Notes under the pieces: model-generated
What the model was told of the DNA's origin: nothing
What the model saw: the letters and a program-made list of their open reading frames with translations, nothing else
Databases searched by the model: none
Part shown: piece by piece, positions 30,672 through 42,839 of the stretch
Layout of the letters: each line of letters opens with the position of its first letter
How positions within the stretch are numbered: position 1 is the stretch's first letter
Assembly (NCBI GenBank): GCA_023525715.1
Contig: CM042012.1
Location: 55,982,705 to 56,046,704, forward strand
From: Cichorium intybus
Taxonomy: Eukaryota; Streptophyta; Magnoliopsida; Asterales; Asteraceae
Direction of reading: 5' to 3'
DNA: 64,000 nucleotides
Translations under genes and position numbers: made by a program

Positions 30672-31439
30672 TGCAATTCCATGGATTAGCACCAATTCAC
30701 ATTTTTATCCTAAAGTAACTAGATTGGTTTTGTTCAAGGTTCTAGTACTTTCAATTATATCATTATACTTTTAAGAAGCTTAGTGGTTCTATCAAACCCG
30801 TTTGGCTAACGACACTCGACTGACCAGGAGAGCGGTGGGTAAGAATGGATACCCATTAGACTGCCATTTTATAGGCAGTCGCCTTATACCCTCTTTATAG
30901 GACAGTTTTGTGAATGAGGCCTACTTGCGGTAAGACTAACCAATTTTCTTATATATAAATAATTAACTTTTAATCATAAATATATAAGATATATTTTAAT
31001 CTTATAAAAATATTTTAGAATTAATTTAATCATAATTTTCACAAATTTTAAACAATTTTTTGAAAATTTAAATTAATTCTTTAAGCTGATTTAATTGATC
31101 TTTTAATTAACAGTTAATTAAACTAATTAAATCTAAGATAGATTTTATGAAATTAATCAAATTAATTTTACTATCTAGGGCCCCACATTTTCGAAAAATA
31201 CAAGCCAACAAATAAGGGTTCCAGTTATTTATTAGATACAGTTACCAAAAATAACAACCTACTTATAAAAGGCAAGTAAATCAAGCAAATCAAGGGGGAA
31301 TAAAGGGGTGGCGGCTAGGGTTAGGAAACCCTAGCCTAGGCCACGAAATTAAGGCCATTCCAAGAGGGTTTTTCACAAAAACACTCAAAGCAAAAATCAT
31401 CTAAGTAGTTTATATCAATTCATAAGAAAACAAGCCTAT

Positions 31440-31451
31440 GCTCTAATACCA
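31440..31451 (-). other. Primer binding site of copy B
   Basis: The minus strand reads TGGTATTAGAGC, one transition from TGGTATCAGAGC, one base from the LTR end. Confidence 0.9.
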
Positions 31452-31452
31452 C

Positions 31453-32215
31453 TGAAGGGTTTTCTAGCAAACAATGAACAAATAATCTCTTATGGTTCAC
31501 ATGCAACCCTAGAAAGATCTATGTTTTCTTCTATGATGATAATAAACTAAAACTAAAGGCCAATAATTATTTCTAAAGTTTAAAACAAGAATTACCAACC
31601 TTTGAATCTTGTTTTGAAGCTAGCAGCAAAAGTATCCTGCCTCAAATGAAAGTCACACCCAAAACAATGGAGAAGACAGTCCAGCAGAGTATTCTTGGAT
31701 GAAAATGGCGCAGAGAATGAGGGTGCCAGGTGCCTCCTTTTATAGCCTCCAAGGGTTACAACTGAAACCCTAAGGAGCCTCCTTAATGGGCAAGCATGTT
31801 GACCATTTGGACCAGACTTTCTAAACCCTAATTAGGGTTTTTGCCACCCTTCGAAGAAGCCTCCAAGGTGGCGCCAAATCTAGCCCCTGGCTTCTGGTTT
31901 GTCAGTAATTCAACTATTGAATAAATACAAACCAGCCCCTGTACTTTTAATTAATTAATTTAATCATTGAATTAAATCCAATTAATTCTAGATTAAATCT
32001 TAATTAATTATTATAGTTTCTAATTAATATATCAACACTTAAATATATTAATAAACCATTTAATTAATTCTATTGATTTATTACACAATTAATAAATCAA
32101 CCTTTTACTCTACTGAACTCTATCCTAACCTCCAGCTATGAAGGCAACCCAAATGGACTTTGCTTCAATTAACAAGATAAATATAAATATAAAGTCATGG
32201 CTTAGACACCTAATC

Positions 32216-32220
<5 letters not shown>
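31453..32220 (-). mobile_element. 5' LTR of copy B
   Basis: Same boundaries and 768-bp length as the 3' LTR, followed on the plus strand by target copy TATAT at 32221-32225. Confidence 0.93.
31738..31744 (-). promoter_or_regulatory. TATA box of copy B 5' LTR
   Basis: The minus strand reads GGCTATAAAAGGAGG. The same box is at 25091-25097 in the 3' LTR. Confidence 0.65.
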
Positions 32221-32302
<82 letters not shown>

Positions 32303-32344
32303 ACACACACACACACACACACACATACATACACATACATACAT
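32221..32344. repeat. (TA)n then (CA)n microsatellite
   Basis: 80 bp TA, then CACACA and CATACATA runs: the right half of the compound microsatellite into which copy B inserted (left half at 24567-24805). Confidence 0.95.
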
Positions 32345-32379
32345 ACGTCTCATGAATATATTAATTCTCAAATGATCTT

Positions 32380-32382
<3 letters not shown>
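32345..32382. mobile_element. Terminal remnant of an E3-like TA-flanked element
   Basis: The short stretch between two TA tracts, reverse-complemented, reads AGTCAAGATCATTTGAGAAT, then ATTCATGAGACG. This parallels the right end of E3 (AGTAAGGTTCATTTGAGAAC, TTTTCCTGAGATC). Confidence 0.4.

Positions 32383-32440
<58 letters not shown>
32383..32440. repeat. (TA)n microsatellite
   Basis: 58 bp of TA ending at the start of the LINE, which opens with a GAGA-rich stretch. Confidence 0.95.
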
Positions 32441-32441
<1 letters not shown>

Positions 32442-32443
<2 letters not shown>

Positions 32444-33461
32444 GGTGAGAGAGGGTGAGAGAGTGAGAGAGTGTGTGAGAGTGAGAGAGAGTGAATGGAA
32501 GGGTGCGCATGGAACAGGACAAAGAGATAGAGTTCGAGGGAATGGACAATCAAGAGCTAACCGATGGGCAAGGAAAATCGTCATTTCATATATGTTCTAC
32601 AACTATCCAAACCACACTACAATAGAGAAGTTGTGGATCTTATTTAGAATATTCGGAAAAGTAGTTGATATTTATATGACTTGGAAGATGCTTAAGAATG
32701 GCAAAGAGTTTGGCTTTGTTAGGTTCTTAAATGTTACAGATTCAAAAAGGCTCGCAGTGGAACTAAATGGAGTATGGATTGGTTTACATAAGCTTAGGGT
32801 ATTTCCTGCATGGAACAAGGAAGATCAAAAGAAGGATACAGAAGGATATGGGAGAAAAGGTCAAGCATCGAACCATATCAATGTTAAAAAGGACAACACA
32901 TGGGATGGCAGGTTATACCGGGAGGTTGTCCAAGGACAGGAGATCAAGAGAAATCTCAGTGATGGTCTGAAAAGAAAAGCAAAGATGGTAGAAGGCCTTG
33001 AATGGCTGGAGGTCGAGATTGATTGGTGCCCGAAGATAGAAGAGGAGTTGTCATCGTGCATTGTTGGATGCGTTAAAAAAGGAGAAATATTAGAAAACAT
33101 GGAACAAATCCTAGCTGATCTGAGCCTCAATAATTGCAATTGGAAATTCTTAGGAGGACTGGATGTGCTATTAGAATGTAAATCTAAGGACGTTGCAGAG
33201 GAGTTGATCAAAAATCATGAACATGGAATCAGGGAATGGATAAGAGACATAAGGTACTGGATGAAGGAGTATGTGGTCCGATCACGACTTACATGGATAA
33301 AATTATATGGTGTGCCTGCAGACATCTGGTCGGAGAATAATTTCTATAAAATCGCTAGTATGTGGGGTTCATTTATAAAAATGGAAACTGTGAATTCTCG
33401 GGAGCTTCAACCTTGGTTGCTGGTAGGGTTCTCATATCGACGTGTTTTGAATTTCCACTAG
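32442..33461 (+). pseudogene. LINE ORF1, RRM protein (frameshifted)
   Basis: The 339-residue frame starts in a GAGA-rich low-complexity N-terminus. Residues about 45-125 form an RRM: VISYMFYNYPNHTTIEKLW, then GKEFGFVRF (RNP1-like) and ELNGVWIGLHKLRVF. Such proteins bind the LINE RNA as chaperones. Near 33420 a frameshift breaks the conserved tail; the continuation lies in another frame at about 33400-33703 (ILIKIECRKVLILVKDEGW, then an acidic Ser/Asp/Glu-rich region). The true start is uncertain because the N-terminal repeat is compositionally biased. Confidence 0.8.
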
Positions 33462-33699
33462 AAAAGCAGATCTTAATTAAGATAGAGTGTAGAAAAGTGT
33501 TAATACTGGTTAAAGATGAAGGATGGATTGATGAGATTGAAGATGACAATGGTAGCGATAATGAAGAAAGCAGCACATCCTCAAGTGATGAGGAAGATCG
33601 ATGGGGTGATGATCATTCTGATAATAACTCCGTTAATTCCTTACTGGAGAACATGGATTGGGTGGACGGTGACAAGGATTTCGATCAGGAGGAGGGTCC

Positions 33700-34510
33700 A
33701 TAACAGGCATGGTGCCCTGGAGAGGACGATTCGTTAACCAAGGGGGACATAGGTTCAGGCTCCGAAAAGGCATATGATGGCATCGGAATCAAAGGCGGTG
33801 GTATAGGGAAGTCGAACAGCCTTCAGGAGATTGAAAATACGGAAGGCACGTGCTCTGATGAGGTGGCATGGAAGGACTAGTGTCAAGTTGGGGAATCGAG
33901 TCATAGCTTCCGTCTTAATGAGAATGCTTTTGGGCTGAAGGTGGACTCGGCCCAGGTCTCGAGTAAAGAAGCCCACGGTAAGGATAATGAGTTGGAGAAG
34001 TCACATAAGGAGATGATGGGGGAAGTGGCCCAATTAGAAAATAAAACGAATTGTAAAAGGTGGGAAATACCTACGGCCCAAATGGAAAATACCCAAAGTC
34101 TGGATGTTGAATTAGAAGATTCAGAAGAGACGAGCAAAATAAGGAAAGTCAACTGTGTGGAAAAAGTTGAGAAGTCTGCAAGCCGTAATCTCAAAAAGTG
34201 GGACGGGAGTTGAAGCATGAGGATGTTTAATAAACTCGTGAGGGATAGATCTAAAAGAAGAAGTATGTATAGCGACAAAGGGAGATCGTTGGAGAAGAAG
34301 TTGACATGTCTGAAGTCCAGTATGTCGACACAAGGCTCGAAATCACGCAACTCGGAATGTGATTCGGATGATCAAATTGGTGACATAGAGGAAGATATTC
34401 AATCTGTGAAAGAATTGGGTGCTCAGATTGGTTTCATGTGGGAAGATAATTTAGGGCAAGAGAGAGAGGTGATAGAAGAGGCGAGACAGAACGAGGTCTG
34501 TCAGTGAAGC
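33700..34510 (+). pseudogene. LINE linker between ORF1 and endonuclease
   Basis: Charged, low-complexity coding remnant in several frames (33941-34213 and 34217-34507), ending SVKELGAQIGFMWEDNLG, a motif that in this LINE type precedes ORF2. No domain function assigned. Confidence 0.5.
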
Positions 34511-34543
34511 AACGTAAAAAGGTTAGCTAAAAAATTCTTGAAC

Positions 34544-35250
34544 ATGAAGGTTATTTCTCTTAATATAAAGGGGGTGGGATATAAGGATAAAGTTGCATGG
34601 ATAAACGAGATAGTTAGAATAGAAAAACCTACAATTATGGGACTTCAAGAAACCAAAAGCAAATGATTAAACGAAGAATGGGTTGAATCGATTTGGGGAT
34701 CCGGGGATTTTGGTTTCGCCCGTTGTGATGCAAAGGGCAATTCCGGTGGACTAATCACGATCTAGGATAGGTCATTATTCAAAGCATATAAAGCATTTGG
34801 TAATGAAGGGATCCTGGCAGTCCTGGGGTCATGGAAGGGAGTTGAGAAATCAGTTTGCTTTATTAACATTTATGGGCCGCACGATAGCGTTAGGAAAATG
34901 GAGTTATGGAATAAGGCCAGATCGATTATAAACACGGAGGATACAATGTTTTGTTTATTTGGCGATTTCAATGTCGTCAGAAGAAGATCTGAAAGACTCA
35001 ATTGCAAATTCAAAGCAAAAGATGCATAAAGATTCAACGATTTCATTAAAGAAGAAAACTTGATCGAGATAGAATTTTTGGGGGGGGGGGGGGAATTCAC
35101 CAGAACTAGTTCAGATGGGTCCAAAATGAGCAAACTGGATCGGTTTTTGGTGTCCGAGGACTTCTTCCATTGCTGGGAAGGATTACAGTCGTTGGCCCTT
35201 GGGAGGAAAATCTGTGATCATTGCCCGATCATGCTAAGTGCTGTCAAGTT
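34544..35250 (+). pseudogene. LINE endonuclease domain (APE type), nonsense-mutated
   Basis: From ATG 34544: MKVISLNIKGVGYKDKV, IMGLQETKSK, CFINIYGPHD, CLFGDFNVV, then KLDRFLVSEDF and DHCPIMLS: the asparagine, QETK, GDFN and DHCP blocks of exonuclease/endonuclease/phosphatase nucleases that nick target DNA. In-frame stops at 34664 (TGA), 34763 (TAG) and 35027 (TAA), plus a G13-14 run near 35080 that probably shifts the frame. Confidence 0.88.
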
Positions 35251-35529
35251 AGACTTTGGAAAGAGACCTTTCAAAATTTTCGATCATTGGCTGGAGATTG
35301 ACGAGTGCAATACAATTGTGGAATCGGCCTGGTGTAAACCCGTTAAATCAAAAAACCCGGATTGTATATTCAGGGACAAGCTAAAAAATGTGAAATTTGA
35401 TCTTAAAAAGTGGGCGAGTAAAAGATTTGGCGGAATTGATAAAGAAATTGAAAAGCTTAAGGCTGAAGAACACGAATGGGAGCAAAGTGCTGAAAACGGT
35501 ACCATATCAGATAAAGAGTGAGAAAGTTG

Positions 35530-37322
35530 GATGGAGGTTAGGAAGAAGTGGATTGAAAATGAGAAAACTAGAAGCGAAATAGCAAAGCAAAAAGCACGTA
35601 TAAGGTGGAATATCGAAGGCGATGACAATACGAGGTTTTTCCATATTTCTATCAAGCTGCGTTTAAAGAAAAACACCATCGCTGGCCTGATGATTGGAGG
35701 TAGCTGGAACTCGGACCCAAATTGTATAAAAAGGGAAGCATTGTCATAGCGAACCGGGGAAGCAATGGTTGAAACCCCATTTCTCTAGCAATAGCTATAA
35801 TAAACTGTCGGGTAATCATGCAAGATTGTTGAAGGAAGATTTGAAGATGATGAAGTTTGGGCTGCTATACAATCTTGTGATAGCTCCAAGGCGCCTGGGC
35901 CCGATGGGTTCAACTTCAAGTTTGTAAAAAAATACTTGGAGATTTTAAAGAACGATTTAATGAAGGCACTGCATTGGTTTTGGGAAACGGAATAGATCAG
36001 CGGTGGCTGCAACGCATCATTTGTGACTTTAATTCCAAAAACGAATGATCCCACGCACATGAGTGACTTCCGGCCCATTAGCCTGATTGGTGTGTATTAT
36101 AAAATAGTACCAAAGATCTTGGCTAACAGATTGAAAAAGGTGATAGATAGGTTGGTGGGAGAAGAACAAAACGCGTTTATCAAAGGAAGATTTATTCTGG
36201 ACGGTATCCCGGTGGCAAAATGAAACGATAAATTACCTTAAAAGAGAGAAGGAAAAGAGAATGGTGCTTAAATTAGACATCGAGAAAGCATACGACAAAC
36301 TGGAATGGGATTTCCTCTGTAACACTATGGAAGAAATGGGGTTTGGAGGAAAATGGATAAAGTGGATCAAGGTGTGTCTTGAATCTGCATCAGTCTCAGT
36401 CTTAGTAAATGGCTCTCCTACGGAGGAAACGAGAATGCAAAGAGGTCTCAGACAAGGTGACCCGTTGGCACCATTCCTATTTATTTTGGATGCTGTAGGT
36501 CTCAACCAAGCGTGCAATCTGGGCTTGGAAAGAGGACTTGTAGAAGGGGTGGTGGTGGGTGGAGAAAGAGTGAAGATATTCCACCTGCAGTACGCAAATG
36601 ATATGATTATCTTTAGGAAGTGGGACAGAAGAAATATAGATAACATAATGAAGATGTTAAAATGCTTCTATCTTGCCTCGGGACTAAAGGTGAACCTGTG
36701 TAAGAGTAGTGTGTACGGGCTGTCGGTGAAGAAAGGAGAAGTGGAGTCTTTGGCAACTCGTATGGGCTGTTTGGCGAGTACCTTCCCTCTATTGTACCTG
36801 GGTTTGCCGGTAGGCGTAAATATGAACAAATGTGAAAATTGGAAGTCGGTAATTGAGAAAGTAAAAAACAGGCTCTCGTCGTGGAAAGCGAAGACTTTAT
36901 CTTACGGTGGAAGGTTGGTCTTGGTTAAGTCCGTTCTTGGTAGTCTCCCTTCGTATTTATTTTCATTGTTCCGTGCGCCCTTGAGTGTAATAAAAATCCT
37001 AGAGAGTGTGAGGTGTGCGTTCTTTTGGGGTGGGGGGTAAAAGATAAGAAATTTTTGTGGGTTAGTTGGCCAAAAACAATCTCTAATTTTGACCGCGGTG
37101 GGTTGAACATAGGGTCGTTAAGGGCCCAAAACTTGAGCTTACTCGGGAAATGGTGGTGGCGGTTTCATGTTGAGGGTGGGGGCGTTATGGGTTAGGGTCA
37201 TCAGGAGCCTCTATGGTCAAGGGGTGGTCTCTGTGGGGCGGGAGGTGGTGGAAGTAGTAGTACTTGGGGAAACATTATTAAAGTCGGGTTGGATTTGGAA
37301 AAGATGGGTATTCGTTGGTTGG
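35530..37322 (+). pseudogene. LINE reverse transcriptase with altered active site (YAND)
   Basis: Blocks in order: SSKAPGPDGFNFKFVKK, SFVTLIPKTNDPTHMSDFRP-ISL, LANRLKKVIDRLVGEEQNAF, VLKLDIEKAYDKLEWDFL, MQRGLRQGDPLAPFLF, LQYANDMIIF, LYLGLPVGVNMN, LSYGGRLVLVKSVLGSLPSY and TWGNIIKVGLDLEKMGIRWL. The catalytic FADD/YADD box reads YAND at 36591-36602, an Asp to Asn change. Stops occur near 35520, 35748, 35994, 36220 and 36236. The C-terminal zinc region is truncated. Confidence 0.9.
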
Positions 37323-38363
37323 ACTTATATGCATATGCGTTTATACACATGTGCACATAAATGCATATATGCATATACTTTTACTTGTATAGATATTTAT
37401 TAAACAACTTCAAATTCCAAATACAAAACTTAAAATGCAGAAATAATTATTGTTCTTGATACACATAAATGCATATATGTGAAAGTAACATAAAATCTGA
37501 CATAAGGACCAAAACTATGAGTGAAAAATCTACCTTGGTTACTATCATCATAGTAAAATCATGACTTTGAAGTTGATCAACCTGAATCTAATGATGACTA
37601 CATTGAACCCAAGGATAGTTCCCAACACAAAGAGACCGAACTTAAAATTTCACGTGCCAAATAACTCGATTAAGTAATCATACTTGAATTGATTTTGAAA
37701 TATAAATACATTATTAAACCACAACTAAAAGACCATTCTAAGTATGTAGCTTGAAACCAATTCTACAGGTGAAGAAGCATGGATTTAGACGAATTACATG
37801 CTTCTTCAAAATGATTTGCAAATTGTGATCGTATATGTAGAAGATTGGAACATTTTTTGATCTGGGTAACCTTGAATTCACAAACAAATTAGTGAAGTCA
37901 ATCAATAAGCTTAAACTTCTCACCAGAACATGTTAGGAAATACTTACGATAAATGTGCGTCTCAAACATTTTGGAATTTAAGAAAAAAAAGGGACTTTAA
38001 AATTCAGTTTTCATTTAGGCATTTCATCAAAAACGTATTTGGCATTCCAAAAAGCAAAAACTACGATATGGAATAATTGAAGACGCACAGTAGCAACATA
38101 ATTGACCAAGCAATTGAACACATACATCAGCAACACGTTCAAGAATTACCAGAAACAATTGCCATGACGTGATTAAAAAGAAAATATTGAAGATTATGAA
38201 TCGCAAAAAAAACATACGCACACACTGAAGCAATAATTCGATTGAGAGAGAGTAGGAGAAGTAGAAATCACACGCACTTACAAGTACCAAACCGGTGAAT
38301 TGGAAGCATAACAATTTCAAATATAGTGAATCTATTGAATAACCTACATGTTCCCTAGCTTTA
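37323..38363. other. Unassigned DNA starting with E3-like palindromic words
   Basis: The first 80 bp (TATGCATATGCG, ACACATGTGCACATAAATGC, ATATATGCATATAC) resemble the 7359-7815 repeat of E3, so this may be a piece of an E3 relative that truncated the LINE. The rest holds no gene I recognise. The minus-strand frame at 38027-38371 lacks family features. Confidence 0.35.
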
Positions 38364-40138
38364 TGTAACATCCCAAATCCATTAATAATTTTTTTTTCTT
38401 CTTAAAAATGGTTAAAATACTTAAAACGAGTTACCAAATAAAAACCATCCAAGTTAAAACTTGTTATTCAAACATTGGAAATTGTATTTATCAAAAGCGT
38501 TTAAAAACATTATCTAGCGGAAGACTTATTTATCAAAATCTCAGATGCGGTACAGTCGCGCCGTGCTCCAAGCTCAAGCCAACAAATACCTGAAAAACAG
38601 TAAGGGTGAAAGAGTAAGCACAAAGCTTAATGAGTTCCCCAAAATACCACATGATTCATCACATAAAAACAATCATCACCCTTGGTTGTCCAAGTATGAC
38701 CGGCCATGCATCATCCTTGATCATGCAGCAACCCTCTGTTTTAAACATCCTCGAGTTCCCACGTACGACCGGCCATGCATCGTCCACGATCATGCAGCAA
38801 CTCTCGAAGTTATCAACTCATTCTTCGACTCACGGGCTTGCCCCGATCTTGTCTTTAATCAACTCATTCATCAGTCGCCAGAATGAATCTGACGACTAAC
38901 ACATACAAGCATAGAAGCCTAAGCATACAGCCTAACCCATCGGGTTTCTATCACCAGCTCAACAATCAAATAACATAAGGCACTCCTAGATACCGTACAT
39001 TTCTACTCACAGTAATTAAGTTAGTTATGCATGTAACTTCACCCATAGTATAGTGAGAAGACTCACTGATCCGTACAGCCCAATAGTGTTCCATGCGAGT
39101 CTTCAGATCCCGACAGCGCGAACCTCCCAAGAAGAATAAACTCCACTTCAAACTCCCTAAATCCCAAACAAGATAAACCTCTAAGACCGGTATCCAAAAC
39201 CCTCAAGTTTGACCAAAAGTCAAACTGGTCAATAGTCAATGGTCAATGGTCAAAGTCAACAAGCAAAGTTAGCGCCGCTAACTTCCCTAGTTAGAGTCGC
39301 TAACAATGATCAGGCCCAAAAAATCCATTAAGTTCTTAATCCATTCAGCCAAAGTCTCAATCCATTCAAGGACCTTCCAAAACAGACCTAAATCCATAAA
39401 AATCCTAACTTTACCCTCCCAACCATCACATAACAAGATCATGAACAAGGTTCAAGTCCAAAGTGGTCCAAAACCAACCAAACTCATCATAGAGAGTTTG
39501 GCTTACTCTCTAACCCATCCAAAGGTTCTAAATCATGGTTTAAGGCATAAAGTTCCTGACTTTATCCTTTATAAACATAAACAAATACCAAAAGGGACCA
39601 TTACACTAAATCAATCCATAAGAACATACGTAAATCATGATAAAAACCATAAAAGTGCATAAAGGTGAGAGCTTGACTCACAATGGTCCAGAAACAAGGG
39701 CTTTAGTTGATCTTCTCTTGAACAAAACTCCCAAGCAACACCATGTATCTTCCCAGCATCATAAACTCTTCAAAAATCCATCCAAGAATGCCAAGATCAT
39801 CAAAAATCACTCAAATGTTAGGGGCTAAAATGTTGCATTTGGCGGCTGCCCTAGGGTTCCCAACCCTCAAATATGGCCCAAGCATGAAAATCTAGGGTTT
39901 TGGCCCAAAATCATACATTAGCGCCGTTAACCCTAAGGTTAGCACCGCTAACATCGATCGTGCAAATCCACTCGAACAGCTGGCAAACGAACGACGCGAA
40001 AAACCAGATCAACGACTCTAAGCACATTAGCATCGCTAATGGCCCCTATACAATTTTTCCATAATTTGCTTCTGATTAATCCGTGAACTTTGACTCTTTA
40101 AAACCGAAACTTGGACTTCTCGGTATTAGGGTCTTACA
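38364..40138 (-). mobile_element. 3' LTR of Gypsy A
   Basis: 1,775 bp. It matches 44496-45785 closely in sequence and order (for example CGAGTTACCAAATAAAAACC, GATGCGGTACAGTCGCGCCG, CGACCGGCCATGCATCGTCC). It contains repeated GTTAGCGCCGCTAAC palindromes. Confidence 0.88.
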
Positions 40139-40156
40139 ACTCTCCCCCATTGAACT
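40139..40156 (-). other. Polypurine tract of Gypsy A
   Basis: The minus strand reads CAATGGGGGAGAGT before TGTAAGACCC. Upstream lies GATTTCGGGGACGAAATCC, a sequence common before the 3' LTR in plant Gypsy elements. Confidence 0.75.
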
Positions 40157-42839
40157 GGATTTCGTCCCCGAAATCCTTTCCTTACATGCCCTAATCGCGC
40201 ACCAGCAGTTTAACCATTCAATGGTTATTTATATCCTTCCATGCTCGAAAATTCCCGAACCAAAAAGGGTCTCACCACAAAACCTCGAAGATTCACAAAC
40301 ACCCCATAACAATTCCTTTACACCAAACCCACACCCTGACGCTCGAAATCACACCAACCGCCACGCGCCTAATCCATGCCGACCCGCAAACCTCAGATAC
40401 TCACCTTCAAAGTATCCTACCAAGCCCCATGATTAACGAATATAACTTGCACTATTTAAGAGGACATCAAACACATGACACCAGGTCACCATACACACGG
40501 CAACAACCACCGTCCTACAGACCCACAAGAACTCTGTCCAAGAGTATCCAAACAACCAAGATCTAAACACAACACACCACTCACACACAACCCATCGACT
40601 TTTTCCACACTCATTAACAACATACATGGAATCATAGGTTCCTCGTTCCGTTCAGCTCGCAACCGAACTTGCAGGATTTTCCCTGTTTCATCCTTTCAGG
40701 TTCTCCGCCCACGACTGGACTCACAGTCCTTCCCTGACTCATTTTGATTCCTCTCTGTCGCAAGAACAAATTAGGCAACCGAGAACAATTCCTAACACTC
40801 AGCAATCTGCCTGCAGGGCTACAGAGATCCTTTCCAAATCCGCCCTCAGGGTTACACACACTTAACCATCTGCCCAGGTTCCCGACCTAGGATCAACTTC
40901 TTGACCAACCACAACGAACTCAACCAGCGAATCCACTTGATTTTCTAACACATGGTTGCGACACTCGACCCCCTCTACATACCATAACAAACAGATCTAA
41001 TCGGAAACCACCATATTAAACTAAAAATCTCGTAGACCCAACCGCACCCAGAAGCATATGGTCTTCCAATTATTAAGAACGAACCCAAGATACACCCAAC
41101 CAAAGTCACCATCACTCTTCTTAACCAAGGCCACCCAACTTCCAACGGACAAAACTTCCCAGAGAAGTTATCCAGCCACCCTGATAATCATAACCCAATC
41201 CCAAACACGAAACCTTAAACTTCCAACCAATTCCTAGATCGGTTATCCAACCGATTCTTACTGCACTACCGAGAAATCCTAAAAGCCGAACACCTCCAAT
41301 ACCACCGCTCCACAAATCCGAGAGAAGATCCGAAGAACCGAACCCGCACTTCTTAACTTTCACCAACATCTCAGCTACTTACCAGATAGAAGCTCGACCT
41401 CCATACAGCCAACACTTCCCAAGGGAGATACTCAACCGTATCTCGACAATCCAAACCCGGTATGAACTTTAACACGCTAACACTCCTAATCACTTCCCCA
41501 GATCAGTTATCCAACTGATCCCTAACACCCTGCCTAAAATCTCCACTAACCTAGCGCTTCATACATGACTGATCCATCATTCGAAAGAAAACCAAATACC
41601 CAAGCCTAGCATTTCCAAAGCTAAAGAACCAAGGTGCTTTTATCGCTAAACGAACGAGCACACAAATAACCATCTCTTTCTCACACCTTCCTAGTTGTTC
41701 CACCGCACGCGCCACCGCTACTACTCGACCAGAACGAGGACAGACGAACAAAACTTGAACACTACCACTCCTAACAATTCACCAACGATCACCCACGCTC
41801 TTACCCGATCAAATTAACGGAAGTCTAAAAACTATCCCCACTCCATCGAAGACCCCACCGCTTAACGAAAACTCTCGCTTCCTAAGAATAGCACTAGGCC
41901 AACAACCTCCCGGCGACATCACAGCGTTAACACGAACACAGTCGCAACTCTAGGAAATTCCAATCAATCCTAACACGCGTAAGAACACTCAACCGACAAT
42001 CTGACCCAACAGAACGAGTAGACAACCACCTCCAACACAATAATCGAAAACATCATCAAACCGACCGCGGACGCCTTACCCAAATAGAGCAACACAATAA
42101 CGAAAGCACAACCAACTTCGACCGACTCAGCCGTCGATGTAATCTTCTTATTACACATAACAACTTCTAAACTTGTCACAGACCCTCGGTCTCTTCTGCA
42201 AATCACACACTCGATGGTTATCCACAAACGACCACACGGAGCTCGACTCCACCCTCTAATTACTAGACGTTGAACTCCCAACAACCTTCGAACAGATGAC
42301 GACGAAGCTCCCACACGCTCACTTCTGCTGCGTACGAAGATGTGACACCCGGTCAAAGTTCCGTACCACATCCGACCTGAACAAACTTTCACTTGCTCTG
42401 CACTGGCTACTCGACACTCGCAATCGCATAGAGAACATTCTTATCTTAATACTGCAAACTTTCCCCGCCGACCCACCACCGACCACGAAGCTTACTCATG
42501 ACGAACTACAGAACAGAAGATCCCAACAAACGCTCATAGCCCGATGAACGCACCGACACAATTCTTCCTTCTTTACTCCAACCGTTCACCCCCACTTAGG
42601 GTTCGAACCCACTAACAGTTGACCCAACAGCCACTGTCGTTCCATAGGCAGTCCACCCTTTACTTACTGACAAACCACAGACAACCACATGCCTTCACTC
42701 GCATACTCGGGATAGATCCCGACAAACTACCCGCATACATAGAACCAAAACTAAGGCAACTATACAGAAAAACAATAAAAGCGGAATCGCGAAAACGTAC
42801 CGACAATGACCGACGAGGTTCCACCTTTACATCCAGCTG
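40157..42839 (-). pseudogene. Degenerate internal region of Gypsy A (pol region)
   Basis: By position this should hold protease, reverse transcriptase, RNase H and integrase. I cannot recognise intact motifs in any minus-strand frame, so it is either very decayed or rearranged. The short frames on both strands here have no family features. Confidence 0.4.

Larger units (their letters stand above)
24806..32220 (-). mobile_element. Large non-coding Copia-type LTR element, copy B (complete)
   Basis: Complete element of 7,415 bp on the minus strand: two 768-bp LTRs (24806-25573 and 31453-32220), primer site, polypurine tract and the 5-bp duplication TATAT at 24801-24805 and 32221-32225. The LTRs differ at roughly fifteen visible positions, so the insertion is not very old. 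Internally there is only a short gag-like remnant; protease, integrase and polymerase are absent, so it must move in trans. It contains four covarying hairpins and serves as the unrearranged reference for copy A. Confidence 0.93.
32441..37322 (+). mobile_element. Degenerate L1-type LINE with RRM-containing ORF1
   Basis: Order: ORF1 with an RNA-recognition motif, acidic linker, apurinic-type endonuclease, reverse transcriptase, then the start of the C-terminal zinc-binding region, cut off at 37322. Numerous stops and frameshifts show it is dead. There is no poly-A end, because the 3' end is replaced by sequence resembling the ACATATGTGCACATATGCAC repeat of E3. This LINE type, with an RRM in ORF1, is common in eudicot genomes. 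Confidence 0.9.

Noticed and set aside
33901..34350. 149-residue minus frame
   Set aside because: Antisense shadow of the LINE linker and ORF1 region.
35284..36646. Long minus frames at 35284-35679 and 36233-36646
   Set aside because: Antisense of the LINE reverse transcriptase, which has clear sense-strand motifs.
41970..42392. 140-residue minus frame in Gypsy A
   Set aside because: No recognisable protease, RT or integrase motif; kept only as decayed pol region.
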